DNA of 64,000 nt, taken from contig NZ_CP013251.1 in NCBI RefSeq assembly GCF_001583435.1, forward strand, positions 1,750,617 to 1,814,616, read 5' to 3'. Origin of the DNA: Endozoicomonas montiporae CL-33 (lineage in GTDB: Bacteria; Pseudomonadota; Gammaproteobacteria; Pseudomonadales; Endozoicomonadaceae). Below the pieces are notes generated by a model. The model saw nothing but the letters and a program-made list of their open reading frames with translations. It did no database searches and was not told the DNA's origin. Within the stretch, counting starts at the first letter, position 1; the number at the start of each line of letters is the position of its first letter. The position numbers and the translations under genes are program-made. Positions 27,925 through 36,646 of this stretch are shown here, one piece after another.

Positions 27925-28908
27925 ATGAATACTCGCCTGTTTGTAGTTTTGGTAAGCGCTTTTTCATCCCCGGCTCTTATGGCAGCCCAATCGGGCAACT
28001 GGCAACCGGGCTTTAGTGGAGAGGTCTCTTTGCTAACCGGCTATTCTCAATCGAAATCACAATTCAATGCCGACTACAAACAAACCGATGCTTTGGACAG
28101 TGCTTCAAAAAGAAAAAGCAAGGCACTGTTTATGCCGCTATTTTCTCTCCAGTACACACTGAATGAAGGAGATAGTCAGTTCTATGTTGGTTCCGACAGA
28201 GCCGATGTTGCACTGGGTCGTTTTCATACCGAAATCGGCTATCGCCAGTCCTTGCAGGAAAATGGTGTTATTTCCGCCAGTATCATTCCCGGTGTTATAC
28301 CGAATAAAACCTGGCAAGACCCTTTTGTTACTGGTCAGAAGAGAAAAGAAACCGATACCTATATTCAGGCATTGCGTTTTCAGTTTACGAATATCATGAA
28401 TTCCGGCTTTTCCCTGGAGGTGGCCGGAGGCAAACAGAAGCTGGATAAGGAACGCAGTGGTCAGTCTGACTTTGATACAAGCACTCAAAAACAACTCAAC
28501 AGGGAAGGTAATGTATATCTCGTTGAAGGTGCCTACCGATTCCCTGTCAGTCGGACACTGTTTGTGCGCACAGGCCTGAACCATACCCGGCTCAGTGCCG
28601 ATGGCGATGCCATGTCTTATCAGGCCAACGCTCTTGAGCTGGGATTGTTCACCCGGTGGCAACAATCCTCCATGGCTTTTAACCTGAGTTACCAAGTGAG
28701 TCAGCACGACAAAACCAGCCCTGTGTTTGCCAAGAAACAAAAAGACCATGAGTGGGGGGCCTTTCTGGCTTATTCTTATGCCGAGCCTTTTGGCTGGAAC
28801 AACTGGGAACTGGTTTCTCTCTCGGGATACAGCAGGAAAAACTCAAACATCGATTTTTATGATGAAGACTCATTAATGGTGAGTGTGGGTATGACCTATA
28901 AGTTCTGA
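27925..28908 (+). CDS. Outer-membrane beta-barrel protein (DUF2860-like)
   Basis: 327 residues. Signal peptide of ~20 residues (MNTRLFVVLVSAFSSPALMAAQ). The mature part is a series of amphipathic strands (FSGEVSLLTGYSQSKSQFN, TEIGYRQSLQENGVISASI, LFVRTGLNHTRLSAD, MAFNLSYQVSQHD) and ends in YKF, an outer-membrane assembly signal with a terminal Phe. The pattern matches DUF2860 proteins of Vibrio and relatives. Function unknown; a porin-like role is possible. Alone between tas and arsR. Confidence 0.7.
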   Translation: MNTRLFVVLVSAFSSPALMAAQSGNWQPGFSGEVSLLTGYSQSKSQFNADYKQTDALDSASKRKSKALFMPLFSLQYTLNEGDSQFYVGSDRADVALGRFHTEIGYRQSLQENGVISASIIPGVIPNKTWQDPFVTGQKRKETDTYIQALRFQFTNIMNSGFSLEVAGGKQKLDKERSGQSDFDTSTQKQLNREGNVYLVEGAYRFPVSRTLFVRTGLNHTRLSADGDAMSYQANALELGLFTRWQQSSMAFNLSYQVSQHDKTSPVFAKKQKDHEWGAFLAYSYAEPFGWNNWELVSLSGYSRKNSNIDFYDEDSLMVSVGMTYKF

Positions 28909-28946
28909 GATACACGATTAAAAGTCTACCATTCGCCGAACGACGC

Positions 28947-28977
28947 TCGATTTGATCGATACATCATCAAATCGAGT
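28947..28977. other. 11-bp inverted repeat after the barrel gene
   Basis: CTCGATTTGAT and ATCAAATCGAG, perfect complements separated by 9 bases, 40 bases after the barrel gene stop and 110 before arsR. No T-tract follows. It could be a weak terminator or an operator. Confidence 0.4.
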
Positions 28978-29023
28978 GCACTGTGAGATACCAAAACTAT
29001 TCAGACCACTGAAAATATTTTTA

Positions 29024-29075
29024 TTGACTTGTTTAACTTAGTATATATGATTATACATATATTCGTATATCAACA
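29024..29075 (+). promoter_or_regulatory. arsR operon promoter and probable ArsR operator
   Basis: TTGACT (29024-29029) and TATGAT (29046-29051) are spaced 16 bases apart, a good sigma-70 promoter. The inverted repeat ATATATG-ATTATA-CATATAT overlaps the -10 and the start region, as ArsR/SmtB operators usually do. Binding by ArsR here would block transcription until arsenite is bound. Inferred from sequence only. Confidence 0.6.
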
Positions 29076-29083
29076 AGATAGTA

Positions 29084-29419
29084 ATGTTACCCCACGAATT
29101 TTTCAAAATGATGGCAGATGAAACCCGGCTTCGCTGCCTGTTACTGCTGAGTCGCAGTGAGCCCCTGTGCGTTCAGCAACTGGTCGAAGCACTGGATGAA
29201 TCACAGCCAAAAGTTTCAAGACATCTCGCCCAGATGAGAACAATGGGTGTTCTGTCCACTCGCAGAGAAGGCCAGTGGGTCTATTATTCAGTATCAAAAG
29301 AGCTGTCAGGCTGGATGACAAAGGTCATTTCCAACCTTGGCCAGTCCAACTGTCTGAAGCAGGAATATCAGGAAGATATTAAACGATTGTCTTCCAGTTC
29401 CGGGACACCCTGCTGCTAA
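29084..29419 (+). CDS. arsR: ArsR-family arsenic-responsive repressor
   Basis: 111-residue winged helix repressor. The recognition region is ALDESQPKVSRHLAQMR (residues ~36-52), followed by the wing GQWVYYSVS. The classic CVC arsenite site of E. coli ArsR is only partly present (PLCVQQL, Cys29); instead Cys90 and a C-terminal Cys110-Cys111 pair could form the sensing site, as in the ArsR types that use C-terminal cysteines. First gene of an arsR-gapdh-arsJ operon. Confidence 0.9.
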   Translation: MLPHEFFKMMADETRLRCLLLLSRSEPLCVQQLVEALDESQPKVSRHLAQMRTMGVLSTRREGQWVYYSVSKELSGWMTKVISNLGQSNCLKQEYQEDIKRLSSSSGTPCC

Positions 29420-29498
29420 CTGATATTTCAATTCTGATCACGCATTCTCTCAATTTATTTTTTCATAAACTCCTTCAAATATTCACTGGAGTACAGTT

Positions 29499-30500
29499 AT
29501 GACAATTAAAGTTGGTATAAACGGTTTTGGTCGTATTGGTCGTCTGGCGCTGCGTGCCGCTTTTGACTGGCCTGAACTGGAATTTGTACAGATTAACGAT
29601 GCAGCTGGCGATGCAACCACGCTGGCACACCTGCTGGAATTCGATTCGGTACAGGGTCGCTGGCACCAACAGACTCAGGCGGAAGACAATGCCATTCTCA
29701 TCAATGGGAAATCCATCCGGTGTACGCAGGAACGCGACATCAGCGATGTTGACTGGTCCGGCTGCGACGTTGTCATTGAAGGTACCGGTGTTCATCGCAA
29801 GAAAGCTCTGCTGGAACAATACCTGGATCAGGGTGTTAAGCGTGTAGTTGTCACCGCACCGGTGAAAGAAGAAGGTGTTCTGAATGTAGTGATGGGTGTT
29901 AACGACCACCTGTACGACGCTGAACAACACCGAATTGTCACCGCCGCTTCCTGCACCACCAACTGTCTGGCACCGATTGTTAAGGTGATTCAGGAGAAAC
30001 TGGGCATCGAGCGCGGTTCCATGACCACCATTCATGACCTGACCAATACCCAGACTATTCTGGACGCTCCTCACAAAGATCTGCGCCGTGCCCGCGCCTG
30101 CGGTATGTCCCTGATTCCAACCACGACCGGTTCTGCAACCGCTATCACAGAGATTTTCCCGGAGCTGAAAGGTCGCCTGAATGGCCATGCGGTACGTGTG
30201 CCTCTGGCCAATGCATCCATCACCGACATGGTCTTTGACGTTGCCCGCGACACCACCGCTGAAGAAGTCAATCAGCTGTTAAAAGACGCTTCTGAAAATG
30301 AGCTGAAAGGCATTTTGGGCTTCGAAGAAAAGCCACTGGTGTCCATCGACTACAAAGGCGATGAGCGTTCCACTATCGTTGATGCACTGAGCACCATGGT
30401 GGTTGATGGTCGTATGGTAAAAATCTATGCCTGGTACGACAACGAAATGGGCTACTCCGTTCGTACCGCTGAACTGGTGAAAAAAGTAGGAACCGCCTGA
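29499..30500 (+). CDS. ArsJ-associated glyceraldehyde-3-phosphate dehydrogenase
   Basis: 333-residue type I GAPDH. NAD-binding [17 protein letters not shown] at the N-terminus; catalytic Cys152 in [21 protein letters not shown] near the C-terminus. In ars operons this enzyme accepts arsenate in place of phosphate and makes 1-arseno-3-phosphoglycerate, which ArsJ exports (established for Pseudomonas aeruginosa). Location one base before arsJ, behind arsR, is the evidence for this role and not a central glycolytic one. CTGGAG provides the ribosome site. Confidence 0.93.
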   Translation: MTIKVGINGFGRIGRLALRAAFDWPELEFVQINDAAGDATTLAHLLEFDSVQGRWHQQTQAEDNAILINGKSIRCTQERDISDVDWSGCDVVIEGTGVHRKKALLEQYLDQGVKRVVVTAPVKEEGVLNVVMGVNDHLYDAEQHRIVTAASCTTNCLAPIVKVIQEKLGIERGSMTTIHDLTNTQTILDAPHKDLRRARACGMSLIPTTTGSATAITEIFPELKGRLNGHAVRVPLANASITDMVFDVARDTTAEEVNQLLKDASENELKGILGFEEKPLVSIDYKGDERSTIVDALSTMVVDGRMVKIYAWYDNEMGYSVRTAELVKKVGTA

Positions 30501-30501
30501 G

Positions 30502-31728
30502 ATGAATCGCCTGCTGTCGTCGCTGAATCGTGATGTGCGCCAATACCTGCTGGTCACGTTCAACTACTGGAACTTCACCATCACCGATGGTGCATTGCGA
30601 ATGCTGGTTGTACTGCATTTTCACGCGCTGGGTTACCAGTCGCTGGAAATCGCTATGCTGTTTTTGTTCTATGAGTTCTTTGGTGTCGTCACCAATCTGG
30701 TCGGAGGCTGGATCGGCGCCCGCATCGGGCTGAACCGCACCATGAATGTCGGTCTTGTCCTGCAGATTCTGTCTCTGTGCCTGCTGGCGGTACCCTCGCA
30801 ATGGTTGTCGGTGCCACTGGTCATGTTTGCCCAGGCACTGTCGGGTATTGCCAAAGACCTGAACAAAATGAGTGCAAAGACGTCTATTAAAAAGCTGGTC
30901 TGTGGCGAACAGCAGGGGCGACTCTATAAATGGGTTGCTATTTTAACGGGTTCCAAAAATGCCCTGAAAGGTGCGGGCTTCTTTATAGGTGGTGCCTTAC
31001 TGAGCCTGGCAGGTTTTCGCTTTGCAGTGCTTGCCATGGCTGCAGTGCTCGCCGTGGTTCTTTGTCTCAGTCTGCTGTGGCTGGACAAAGACATGGGCAA
31101 AGCCAAAAGCAAGGCAAAATTCAGCCATATTTTCTCGGGTCAGCGCAGCATTAACATTCTTTCCGCGGCCAGAATGTTTCTGTTTGGCTCAAGAGATGTC
31201 TGGTTTGTCATCGCACTGCCGGTTTACCTGTCCACAGTCTTCGACTGGAGCCACTCAGAAACGGGCGGCTTTATGGCAATCTGGGTCATTGGTTACGGTC
31301 TGGTGCAGGGTATTGCCCCTAAAATCACAGGCAATCAGGCGGGTCGATTGTCTGCCATTGTCTGGGCAGGGGTGTTACTGGGCGTATCTGTTTTCGTGGC
31401 ACTGGGTGTTCAGTGGCAATGGCATCCCCAGTTTACCATTGTCGTTGGTCTGCTGGCGTTCGGAGCCGTGTTTGCCATTAACTCATCGCTACACTCTTAC
31501 CTGATTGTCAGCTATGCCAGAGAAGACGGAGCTTCAATGGATGTGGGCTTTTACTACATGGCCAATGCCATGGGACGCCTGATCGGAACGGTTCTGTCCG
31601 GACTGATGTTCGGGATTGGCGGCTTAACGATCTGCCTCTGGATTTCCAGTCTGTTTATCGCCCTGACCGCTATTTTTTCTCTGGCATTGCCGGATCATCG
31701 TTCTCACCATAGTACTGCTTCGATATAA
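30502..31728 (+). CDS. arsJ: Organoarsenical efflux MFS transporter ArsJ
   Basis: 408-residue inner-membrane MFS carrier with 11-12 hydrophobic segments. N-terminus NRDVRQYLLVTFNYWNFTIT, then GGWIGARIGLNRTMNVGLVL as the MFS loop 2-3 motif, AKDLNKMSAKTSIKKLV, and a second half with VWFVIALPVYLSTVFDWSHS. It exports 1-arseno-3-phosphoglycerate, whose breakdown outside yields arsenate. Start is one base after the GAPDH stop (TGAGATG), so translation is coupled. Confidence 0.93.
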   Translation: MNRLLSSLNRDVRQYLLVTFNYWNFTITDGALRMLVVLHFHALGYQSLEIAMLFLFYEFFGVVTNLVGGWIGARIGLNRTMNVGLVLQILSLCLLAVPSQWLSVPLVMFAQALSGIAKDLNKMSAKTSIKKLVCGEQQGRLYKWVAILTGSKNALKGAGFFIGGALLSLAGFRFAVLAMAAVLAVVLCLSLLWLDKDMGKAKSKAKFSHIFSGQRSINILSAARMFLFGSRDVWFVIALPVYLSTVFDWSHSETGGFMAIWVIGYGLVQGIAPKITGNQAGRLSAIVWAGVLLGVSVFVALGVQWQWHPQFTIVVGLLAFGAVFAINSSLHSYLIVSYAREDGASMDVGFYYMANAMGRLIGTVLSGLMFGIGGLTICLWISSLFIALTAIFSLALPDHRSHHSTASI

Positions 31729-31736
31729 CTTCCGCT

Positions 31737-31761
31737 AAGGAGAGCCCTCAGCGCTCTCCTT
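31737..31761 (+). terminator. Terminator of the ars operon
   Basis: AAGGAGAGC-CCTCAGC-GCTCTCCTT: a 9-bp perfect stem 9 bases after the arsJ stop. The run after it (ACTCTCTG) is only modestly T-rich. Confidence 0.6.
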
Positions 31762-31883
31762 ACTCTCTGTCTGTTCCATGTCAAAAATGTGTCAATATCA
31801 ATAAAACTGGTGATTAACGGTTCAACAATGGACACCTATGTGCCATCATTCATGACTTGTTGATTTTTGGTAACCGGTGTCGC

Positions 31884-32092
31884 TAAGTACTCAGCCATAT
31901 GGAATCGAACATTTCTGGCTTATTGGGCAGGTGCTATGCAAGGAGCAACGACGGGAGCATAGCAATCTATGTGACCAGAGTTGCAACGCAGTCACAACTG
32001 CATGGATGCAGGAGATAGGGTAACGCAGGAGCAGTTACCGAGAGCACCTGAGAATGAGTCAGAAAATATGATTTCATATGGCTGAGTACTTA
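31884..32092. repeat. MITE-like 209-bp inverted-repeat element
   Basis: The ends TAAGTACTCAGCCATATG and CATATGGCTGAGTACTTA are perfect 18-bp complements. The match continues imperfectly inward (AATCGAACATTTCTGGC against the complement of GTCAGAAAATATGATTT), and a further inner pair AGGTGCT/AGCACCT (31930 and 32043) extends the symmetry. TA lies at both outer ends. The whole region could fold into one long hairpin as RNA or ssDNA. No coding frame. It lies between the ars operon and fkpA and could be a TA-targeting MITE or a structured RNA. Confidence 0.7.
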
Positions 32093-32144
32093 TACATCGG
32101 CACAGTGATCCCTGCTCCCTCGCAGGACACGTTGGAGATAAAGA

Positions 32145-32873
32145 GTGAAACAGATTCTCAAGATTTCTGCCCTGGCCGCAGCCGTTGTTCTGGCAGGTTG
32201 TAACCAGCAAGGCGCGACCGACGCTGAAGCCAAACTGGATACTCCGGAGCAGACGTCTGCTTATGCGATGGGTGCTTCCATGGGCAGCTACGCTCAGCAA
32301 ACTCTGGACAGCCAGGATGAACTGGGTCTGAAAATGGATCGTGAACTGGTCATCAAAGGCTTTGCAGATGCCGTTCACGGCAAGAGCCAGCTGACTGAAG
32401 AAGAAATTATCTCCGCCCTGCAGGAACACGATCAGGCTCTGCGCCCGCTGATCGAAAAGCGCCAGCAGGAAATGGTGGAAGAAAGCCGTAAGAAAGCAGA
32501 AGACTACCTGAAAGAAAATGCTGAAAAAGAAGGTGTTAAAGTCACCGATTCCGGTCTGCAGTATGAAATTATTGAAGCAGGCAAGGACGATAGCAAGAAG
32601 CCTACCCTGGAAGACACCGTTACTGTTCACTACACCGGTAAGCTGACCGATGGCACCACCTTCGACAGCAGTGTTGAACGTGGACAGCCAGCCACCTTCC
32701 CGCTGAGTGGCGTCATTGAAGGCTGGCAGGAAGGTCTGCAGCTGATGCCGGAAGGCTCCAAGTACAAGCTGACCATTCCGGCCGAACTGGCTTACGGCGA
32801 TCGCCCGGCAGGCTCTATTCCTCCGGGCTCCGTTCTGGTGTTTGATGTTGAGCTGATCAAGATTGGTGAATAA
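32145..32873 (+). CDS. fkpA: FKBP-type peptidyl-prolyl isomerase lipoprotein (FkpA/Mip type)
   Basis: 242 residues; start is GTG 32145 behind GGAG. Lipobox LAGC (Cys19). Residues ~30-120 form the helical dimerisation domain (DELGLKMDRELVIKGFADAV, EKRQQEMVEESRKKAEDYLK); residues ~135-240 the FKBP domain with VTVHYTGKLTDGTTFDSS, GVIEGWQEGLQLMPEGSKY and PAELAYGDR. Speeds proline isomerisation and chaperones envelope proteins in the periplasm, held to a membrane by lipid. Its close relatives include Legionella Mip. Confidence 0.92.
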   Translation: MKQILKISALAAAVVLAGCNQQGATDAEAKLDTPEQTSAYAMGASMGSYAQQTLDSQDELGLKMDRELVIKGFADAVHGKSQLTEEEIISALQEHDQALRPLIEKRQQEMVEESRKKAEDYLKENAEKEGVKVTDSGLQYEIIEAGKDDSKKPTLEDTVTVHYTGKLTDGTTFDSSVERGQPATFPLSGVIEGWQEGLQLMPEGSKYKLTIPAELAYGDRPAGSIPPGSVLVFDVELIKIGE

Positions 32874-32901
32874 ACACCACACTGATTAGTAAAAAGTTAG
32901 T

Positions 32902-32939
32902 AAAAAGGGTTTTCAGCCAACGCTGAAAACCCTTTTTTT
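32902..32939. terminator. Strong bidirectional terminator after fkpA
   Basis: AAAAAGGGTTTTCAGC and its complement separated by CAAC, then a T7 run. On the minus strand the stem is also followed by a T-run, so it serves both fkpA and the converging lipid-transport operon. Confidence 0.92.
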
Positions 32940-32955
32940 ATGCCTGCGGTCTTCT

Positions 32956-33516
32956 TTACGAAGCGCCTTTCAAACCTTTCTGAAGGTCATCGGTAAACTG
33001 CTCTAACTGCTGACTGATGGCTCTTGCCAGTTCAACCGCCGAAGGCTGCTCATTAATAGCCACCTGATAACGATTTACGCGACGCTCACCGTTTATGCGC
33101 CAGCTGACCTCAAGCTCCAGCTGCTGGCCTTTCAGCATCAGGTTCTGAATGTCTACCTGAATCTTGATTTTTGGTCTCTGGCTTCGCAACCATGGGCCAT
33201 GAAAGACATCCGCCTGCGGGTTCTTGTGTTGCAGGTTCTGGGTCAGCACCCGGGTAATCGCTTCAGCCAGAGGTTCTCCCCAGCGATCCAGACTCAACTG
33301 ATGCAACTGAAAAGCATCGTCAATGTAGCCCATATTGCTACGATCCAGCCATGACGGAATGGACACCGGCATGATGCCAATGGAGTCCGACAAACCGGCT
33401 GACTCCCTCTCTGCCACTGGCTGCAGTGTATAGTAACGATAAGGTACAGAGTTGGCACAACCGGCCAACAGTAAAATCAATAACAGTGCAAATGGGCGAT
33501 ACAAAACAGCTCTCAT
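32956..33516 (-). CDS. PqiC/YmbA-family lipoprotein of an MCE transport system
   Basis: 186 residues with lipobox LLLLAGC (Cys ~20). The body matches the ABC-transport auxiliary lipoprotein family (PqiC/YmbA): NSVPYRYYTLQPVAE, IGIMPVSIPSWLDRSNMGY, WGEPLAEAITRVLTQNL and QVDIQNLMLKGQQLELEV. Such lipoproteins cap the MCE tunnel at the outer membrane. Start overlaps the MCE gene stop by 4 bases (ATGA), so translation is coupled. Last gene of a four-gene operon. Confidence 0.88.
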   Translation of the reverse strand: MRAVLYRPFALLLILLLAGCANSVPYRYYTLQPVAERESAGLSDSIGIMPVSIPSWLDRSNMGYIDDAFQLHQLSLDRWGEPLAEAITRVLTQNLQHKNPQADVFHGPWLRSQRPKIKIQVDIQNLMLKGQQLELEVSWRINGERRVNRYQVAINEQPSAVELARAISQQLEQFTDDLQKGLKGAS

Positions 33517-34499
33517 TGATTTCCCCGGTTTTTACCTGATAACAGTGAGTTAGGCTGCTCTTCCAGCATTTCAGCCAGCCCCTGAACCGCCCTGGCTGAA
33601 CGCCCAAGGTCAGATGTGCTCCGTTCCAGCTGGTACATCAGTGGCGAGTCTGGTGCCACTGTATCGGACAGCAGTTCAATGGTTTCGTCCATAGAGTTCA
33701 GTGCTTGCGTCAGTGTTTCCAGCATTCGGTTGATATTGTCGTTCGTTTGCGGAAAACCTTCGGCAATGATATGAGACATCTCTTCCATGCCCTGTGCCAT
33801 ACCAACAAACTCATTACGTATATCCGTCATACTGCTGCCCACCTCGCCAGCCATGACGTCAAAGGAGCGCATGGCCTGATTAAACTCAGCGGGCAGGTTC
33901 TTGAACTCGTCGGTACTGGTGACCTCTGTCAGGTTTCTGGCCAGTAAACCCAGATCAAGCATCAATTCCGGCAGGTTCATTTCCTGCAACTCATTGGCAA
34001 TACTTTCAAAATCGCTGGGCACTGTCGGAAGCTGCGGATATTGGGTTTTAACGTCCATCATCCGCGGTCGGGCATCATGATAGAAGTCCACCTCCATGTA
34101 CAGAAGACCCGTCAGCAAACTCTGCGCCTTAAGCTTGACCCCCAGTCCCCGCCGGTAAAGATCATCCAGATTCAGTTCGGGTTTGGAATCATCCGATGAC
34201 ATAATGGTGTCGGGATAAATATCAACAAATACCGTGTTCAGCACCCGATAGGGATCATCGTAGAGTTTGGCCTTGATATCTGCCACTTCACCAATTTTGA
34301 CACCCCGCAGGGTCACCGGCGCTCCAATGTTTAGCCCCATAATGCTAGTGTCGTATATAGCAACCAGACGTTCCTTGTTTCTGCCCGATAGCTTACCCTG
34401 ACCCACGAAGACCGTGAGTGCCGTGACCAGTGCCACCATGGCCAGCATAAAAACGCCGACCATAATCGGGCGGGATAACTTATTCGCTGTGCGACTCAT
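33513..34499 (-). CDS. MlaD-family MCE-domain protein
   Basis: 328 residues: one N-terminal membrane helix (PIMVGVFMLAMVALVTALTV), one MCE domain (residues ~45-125, with AIYDTSIMGLNIGAPVTLRG and TGLLYMEVDF), then a long helical C-terminal part (LPELMLDLGLLARNLTEVT, ETIELLSDTVAPDSPLMYQ) likely to form a coiled tunnel. This is longer than E. coli MlaD (~183), and closer to the MCE proteins that pair with a PqiC-like lipoprotein. Lipid-binding periplasmic subunit. Confidence 0.9.
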   Translation of the reverse strand: MSRTANKLSRPIMVGVFMLAMVALVTALTVFVGQGKLSGRNKERLVAIYDTSIMGLNIGAPVTLRGVKIGEVADIKAKLYDDPYRVLNTVFVDIYPDTIMSSDDSKPELNLDDLYRRGLGVKLKAQSLLTGLLYMEVDFYHDARPRMMDVKTQYPQLPTVPSDFESIANELQEMNLPELMLDLGLLARNLTEVTSTDEFKNLPAEFNQAMRSFDVMAGEVGSSMTDIRNEFVGMAQGMEEMSHIIAEGFPQTNDNINRMLETLTQALNSMDETIELLSDTVAPDSPLMYQLERSTSDLGRSARAVQGLAEMLEEQPNSLLSGKNRGNQ

Positions 34500-34571
34500 T
34501 ACAGCTTGTCCTTACTCCTTAAGTCATCTCTGATGAAGCCAGAAGTCTTTCGAAACCAGTCCGAAAGGCTT

Positions 34572-35372
34572 TCAGGAAGACACTTCACCTCGGGATAAAA
34601 ATTCGCGCACCACGGGCTGCTTGCTGTGCCGGAGCATATAAGACGGTGCACCGGTATCCAGCTGGGTTCTGGACTGGGCATCCAGAAAAACACCATTATT
34701 GCCAATAGCAAAAATGCTCGCCAGCTCATGGGTAACAATTACTACGGTTGCCCCGGACGACTGACTGAGCTCCAGAATCAGTTCATCAAGGCGTCCTGCA
34801 CTGAGCGGATCCAGTCCGGCGGACGGTTCATCAAAAAACAAAATACCGGGATCCAGAGCCAGAGCCCTTGCCAGACCAGCGCGTTTGTTCATACCACCGC
34901 TGATTTCTGATGGATAATAATCTTCATAACCCGCTAAACCCACCAGCGCTAGTTTATACGCAACCCGGTCGCTGATTTCAGCTTTGCTCCAGCCTGTGTA
35001 TTGCTGCATGGGTAGTGCAATATTTTCAGCCAAGGTCATGGCACTGAACAGAGCGCCGCTCTGGTAAGTCACTCCCCAACGCGTCCGCATGGATAGCTGA
35101 TCCGCGTCACTGGCAGAGAAATAGTCCTCCCCGTGATACAAAATCTGCCCCTGCACCGGAGAATAAAGCCCGATCATATGCTTGAGCAGAGTACTCTTGC
35201 CGCAACCACTGCCGCCCATGATGACAAACACATCACCTTTTCGAACTAAAAAATTGAGATCCTTCTGGATCAGTTTGTGCCCATACTGCAATCTGAGATT
35301 TCGTACCTCAATGACAGGACTATGGTCAGGATCGGTCTCAGGATCACTGCCCAAATATACTTCAGGATTCAT
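34572..35372 (-). CDS. MlaF-family ABC transporter ATPase
   Basis: 266-residue ATPase for the lipid transport system. Walker A is GGSGCGKST (~53-61), the signature is SEISGGMNKRAGLARALAL with the Met-Asn-Lys typical of Mla/Mce ATPases, Walker B is ILFFDEPSAGLDP, and the switch His lies in VIVTHELASI. Eight bases separate it from the permease gene stop. A 70-base gap follows before the MCE gene; no terminator seen there. Confidence 0.92.
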   Translation of the reverse strand: MNPEVYLGSDPETDPDHSPVIEVRNLRLQYGHKLIQKDLNFLVRKGDVFVIMGGSGCGKSTLLKHMIGLYSPVQGQILYHGEDYFSASDADQLSMRTRWGVTYQSGALFSAMTLAENIALPMQQYTGWSKAEISDRVAYKLALVGLAGYEDYYPSEISGGMNKRAGLARALALDPGILFFDEPSAGLDPLSAGRLDELILELSQSSGATVVIVTHELASIFAIGNNGVFLDAQSRTQLDTGAPSYMLRHSKQPVVREFLSRGEVSS

Positions 35373-35379
35373 ATCTCGT

Positions 35380-36510
35380 TTAAATGCCCAGATGGAAATA
35401 CAGAATATTCAGTCCCGCATCGGCAACGACCAGATACATAATGGCAGTCACAACGGCCGTCATGGTAGCCTGACCCACGGCAGCCGACGAACGTCCACAC
35501 TTCATCCCGGCATGGCAACCGGCAAAACCGATCAGGGCTCCGAAGACAACACTTTTCGCTACACCGGTCATAACATCGGTCATGGTGAACGCCTGCGACA
35601 GCTGGAAATAATACATCCTCGGCGTAATACCCATGCCAACGGCCACCATGGCCCCGCCCAGCATGCCCAGAATATTGCTATAGATCGTCAGCAGCGGCAT
35701 CGCCACAATGAGAGCGATCATTCGGGGCATGACCAGATAGTCCACAGGTTTTATACCCAATGTCGTCAGGGCATCAATCTCTTCGTTAACCTGCATGGTA
35801 CCCAGCTGTGCCGCATACGAAGCCCCGGTGCGTCCGGCCATGATAATGGCTGTCATCAGGGCGCCCATTTCCCGTACCATACCCAGACCAACAAGATTGG
35901 CTACATAGACTTCGACGCCAAACTGCCGCAATTGAACAGTTCCCAAATAGGCAAGAATCATCCCCACCAGAAAACTAAGCAGTGTCACAATAGGCACAGC
36001 AGAGGGGCCAGCCTGATGCAAAGAATTAATGCCATCAGACCAGCGGGCATCACTGCGCCCGGACAACATTTTCTGAAAACTGAGCCCCACTTCGCCAAAA
36101 AAGGCCAACCAGCCCTTAACCCAGCCTGCACTTTGTCTGAAAACCTGAAAGTAATCGGGTTGTTTTTTATTCTCTTCCCGATTCGGGGGAACACTGGTAG
36201 CCAGCTTTAGCAACGATTGAATGTCTTCAGGTAAACAACTGATGTCCAGAGTACACCGATGCTGCTGACACAGGCGCTGGCAGGAAAGGATAAATGCCAT
36301 GGTGCCAGAATCCCAGCTGAAGCGTTCACCTTGACAAAAGTGAATCACCTCAGGATTTTCCTGCTCCAAGTCATTGGACAATTGTTGTTTATAAGACTGA
36401 ACAGGAGCACTGACCCAGTTGCCACTCAGTTTATAGCAGTACGACAGACGACGACCATTGCTCACATCAGGCATCTGATGATCGTCAGACAAAAAGGTTG
36501 GAGATATCAT
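35380..36510 (-). CDS. MlaE-family permease with N-terminal STAS domain
   Basis: 376 residues. The first ~100 look like a STAS domain (EVIHFCQGERFSWDSGTMAF, CTLDISCLPEDIQSLLKLA), which in E. coli is the separate protein MlaB; here it is fused to the MlaE permease (residues ~130-376: IVTLLSFLVGMILAYLGTVQ, GREMGALMTAIIMAGRTGAS-type core, EIDALTTLGIKPVDYLVMPR). The fusion explains why no mlaB gene is found in the operon. First gene of the operon; a start at 36477 is possible. The frame reads VREMGALMTAI at the coupling region. Confidence 0.92.
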   Translation of the reverse strand: MISPTFLSDDHQMPDVSNGRRLSYCYKLSGNWVSAPVQSYKQQLSNDLEQENPEVIHFCQGERFSWDSGTMAFILSCQRLCQQHRCTLDISCLPEDIQSLLKLATSVPPNREENKKQPDYFQVFRQSAGWVKGWLAFFGEVGLSFQKMLSGRSDARWSDGINSLHQAGPSAVPIVTLLSFLVGMILAYLGTVQLRQFGVEVYVANLVGLGMVREMGALMTAIIMAGRTGASYAAQLGTMQVNEEIDALTTLGIKPVDYLVMPRMIALIVAMPLLTIYSNILGMLGGAMVAVGMGITPRMYYFQLSQAFTMTDVMTGVAKSVVFGALIGFAGCHAGMKCGRSSAAVGQATMTAVVTAIMYLVVADAGLNILYFHLGI

Positions 36511-36595
36511 TCAGCTCATCTATCAGTTCAGCGAAACGCTTATAAGCTGTTCAATGGTGCAAGAGGGAACAACTGAGCCAAGAGTATAGACTATT

Positions 36596-36619
36596 GTCAG
36601 CGCGGTAAACCGCACTGAC
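36596..36619. terminator. Hairpin between the lipid and peptide operons
   Basis: GTCAGCGCGGT and ACCGCACTGAC with a 2-base loop and one mismatch. It lies 28 bases downstream of the peptide operon's last gene (minus strand). It has no T-run, so termination is uncertain. Confidence 0.4.
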
Positions 36620-36646
36620 CTACGTTTACATTGGTACCACCCCTGC

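Noticed and set aside
28138..28749. 203-codon minus-strand frame opposite the DUF2860-like gene
   Set aside because: Antisense shadow; the plus-strand product has a signal peptide and a barrel ending.
29475..30188. 237-codon minus-strand frame opposite the GAPDH gene
   Set aside because: Antisense shadow of a highly conserved enzyme gene.
31992..32882. Long open frame on the minus strand (296 codons) opposite fkpA
   Set aside because: It is the shadow of fkpA, which has a lipobox, FKBP motifs and a ribosome site; the opposite frame shows no domain.
35182..36210. 342-codon plus-strand frame opposite the MlaE/MlaF-type genes
   Set aside because: Rich in His, Gln and Arg with no family pattern; the minus-strand genes have clear motifs.
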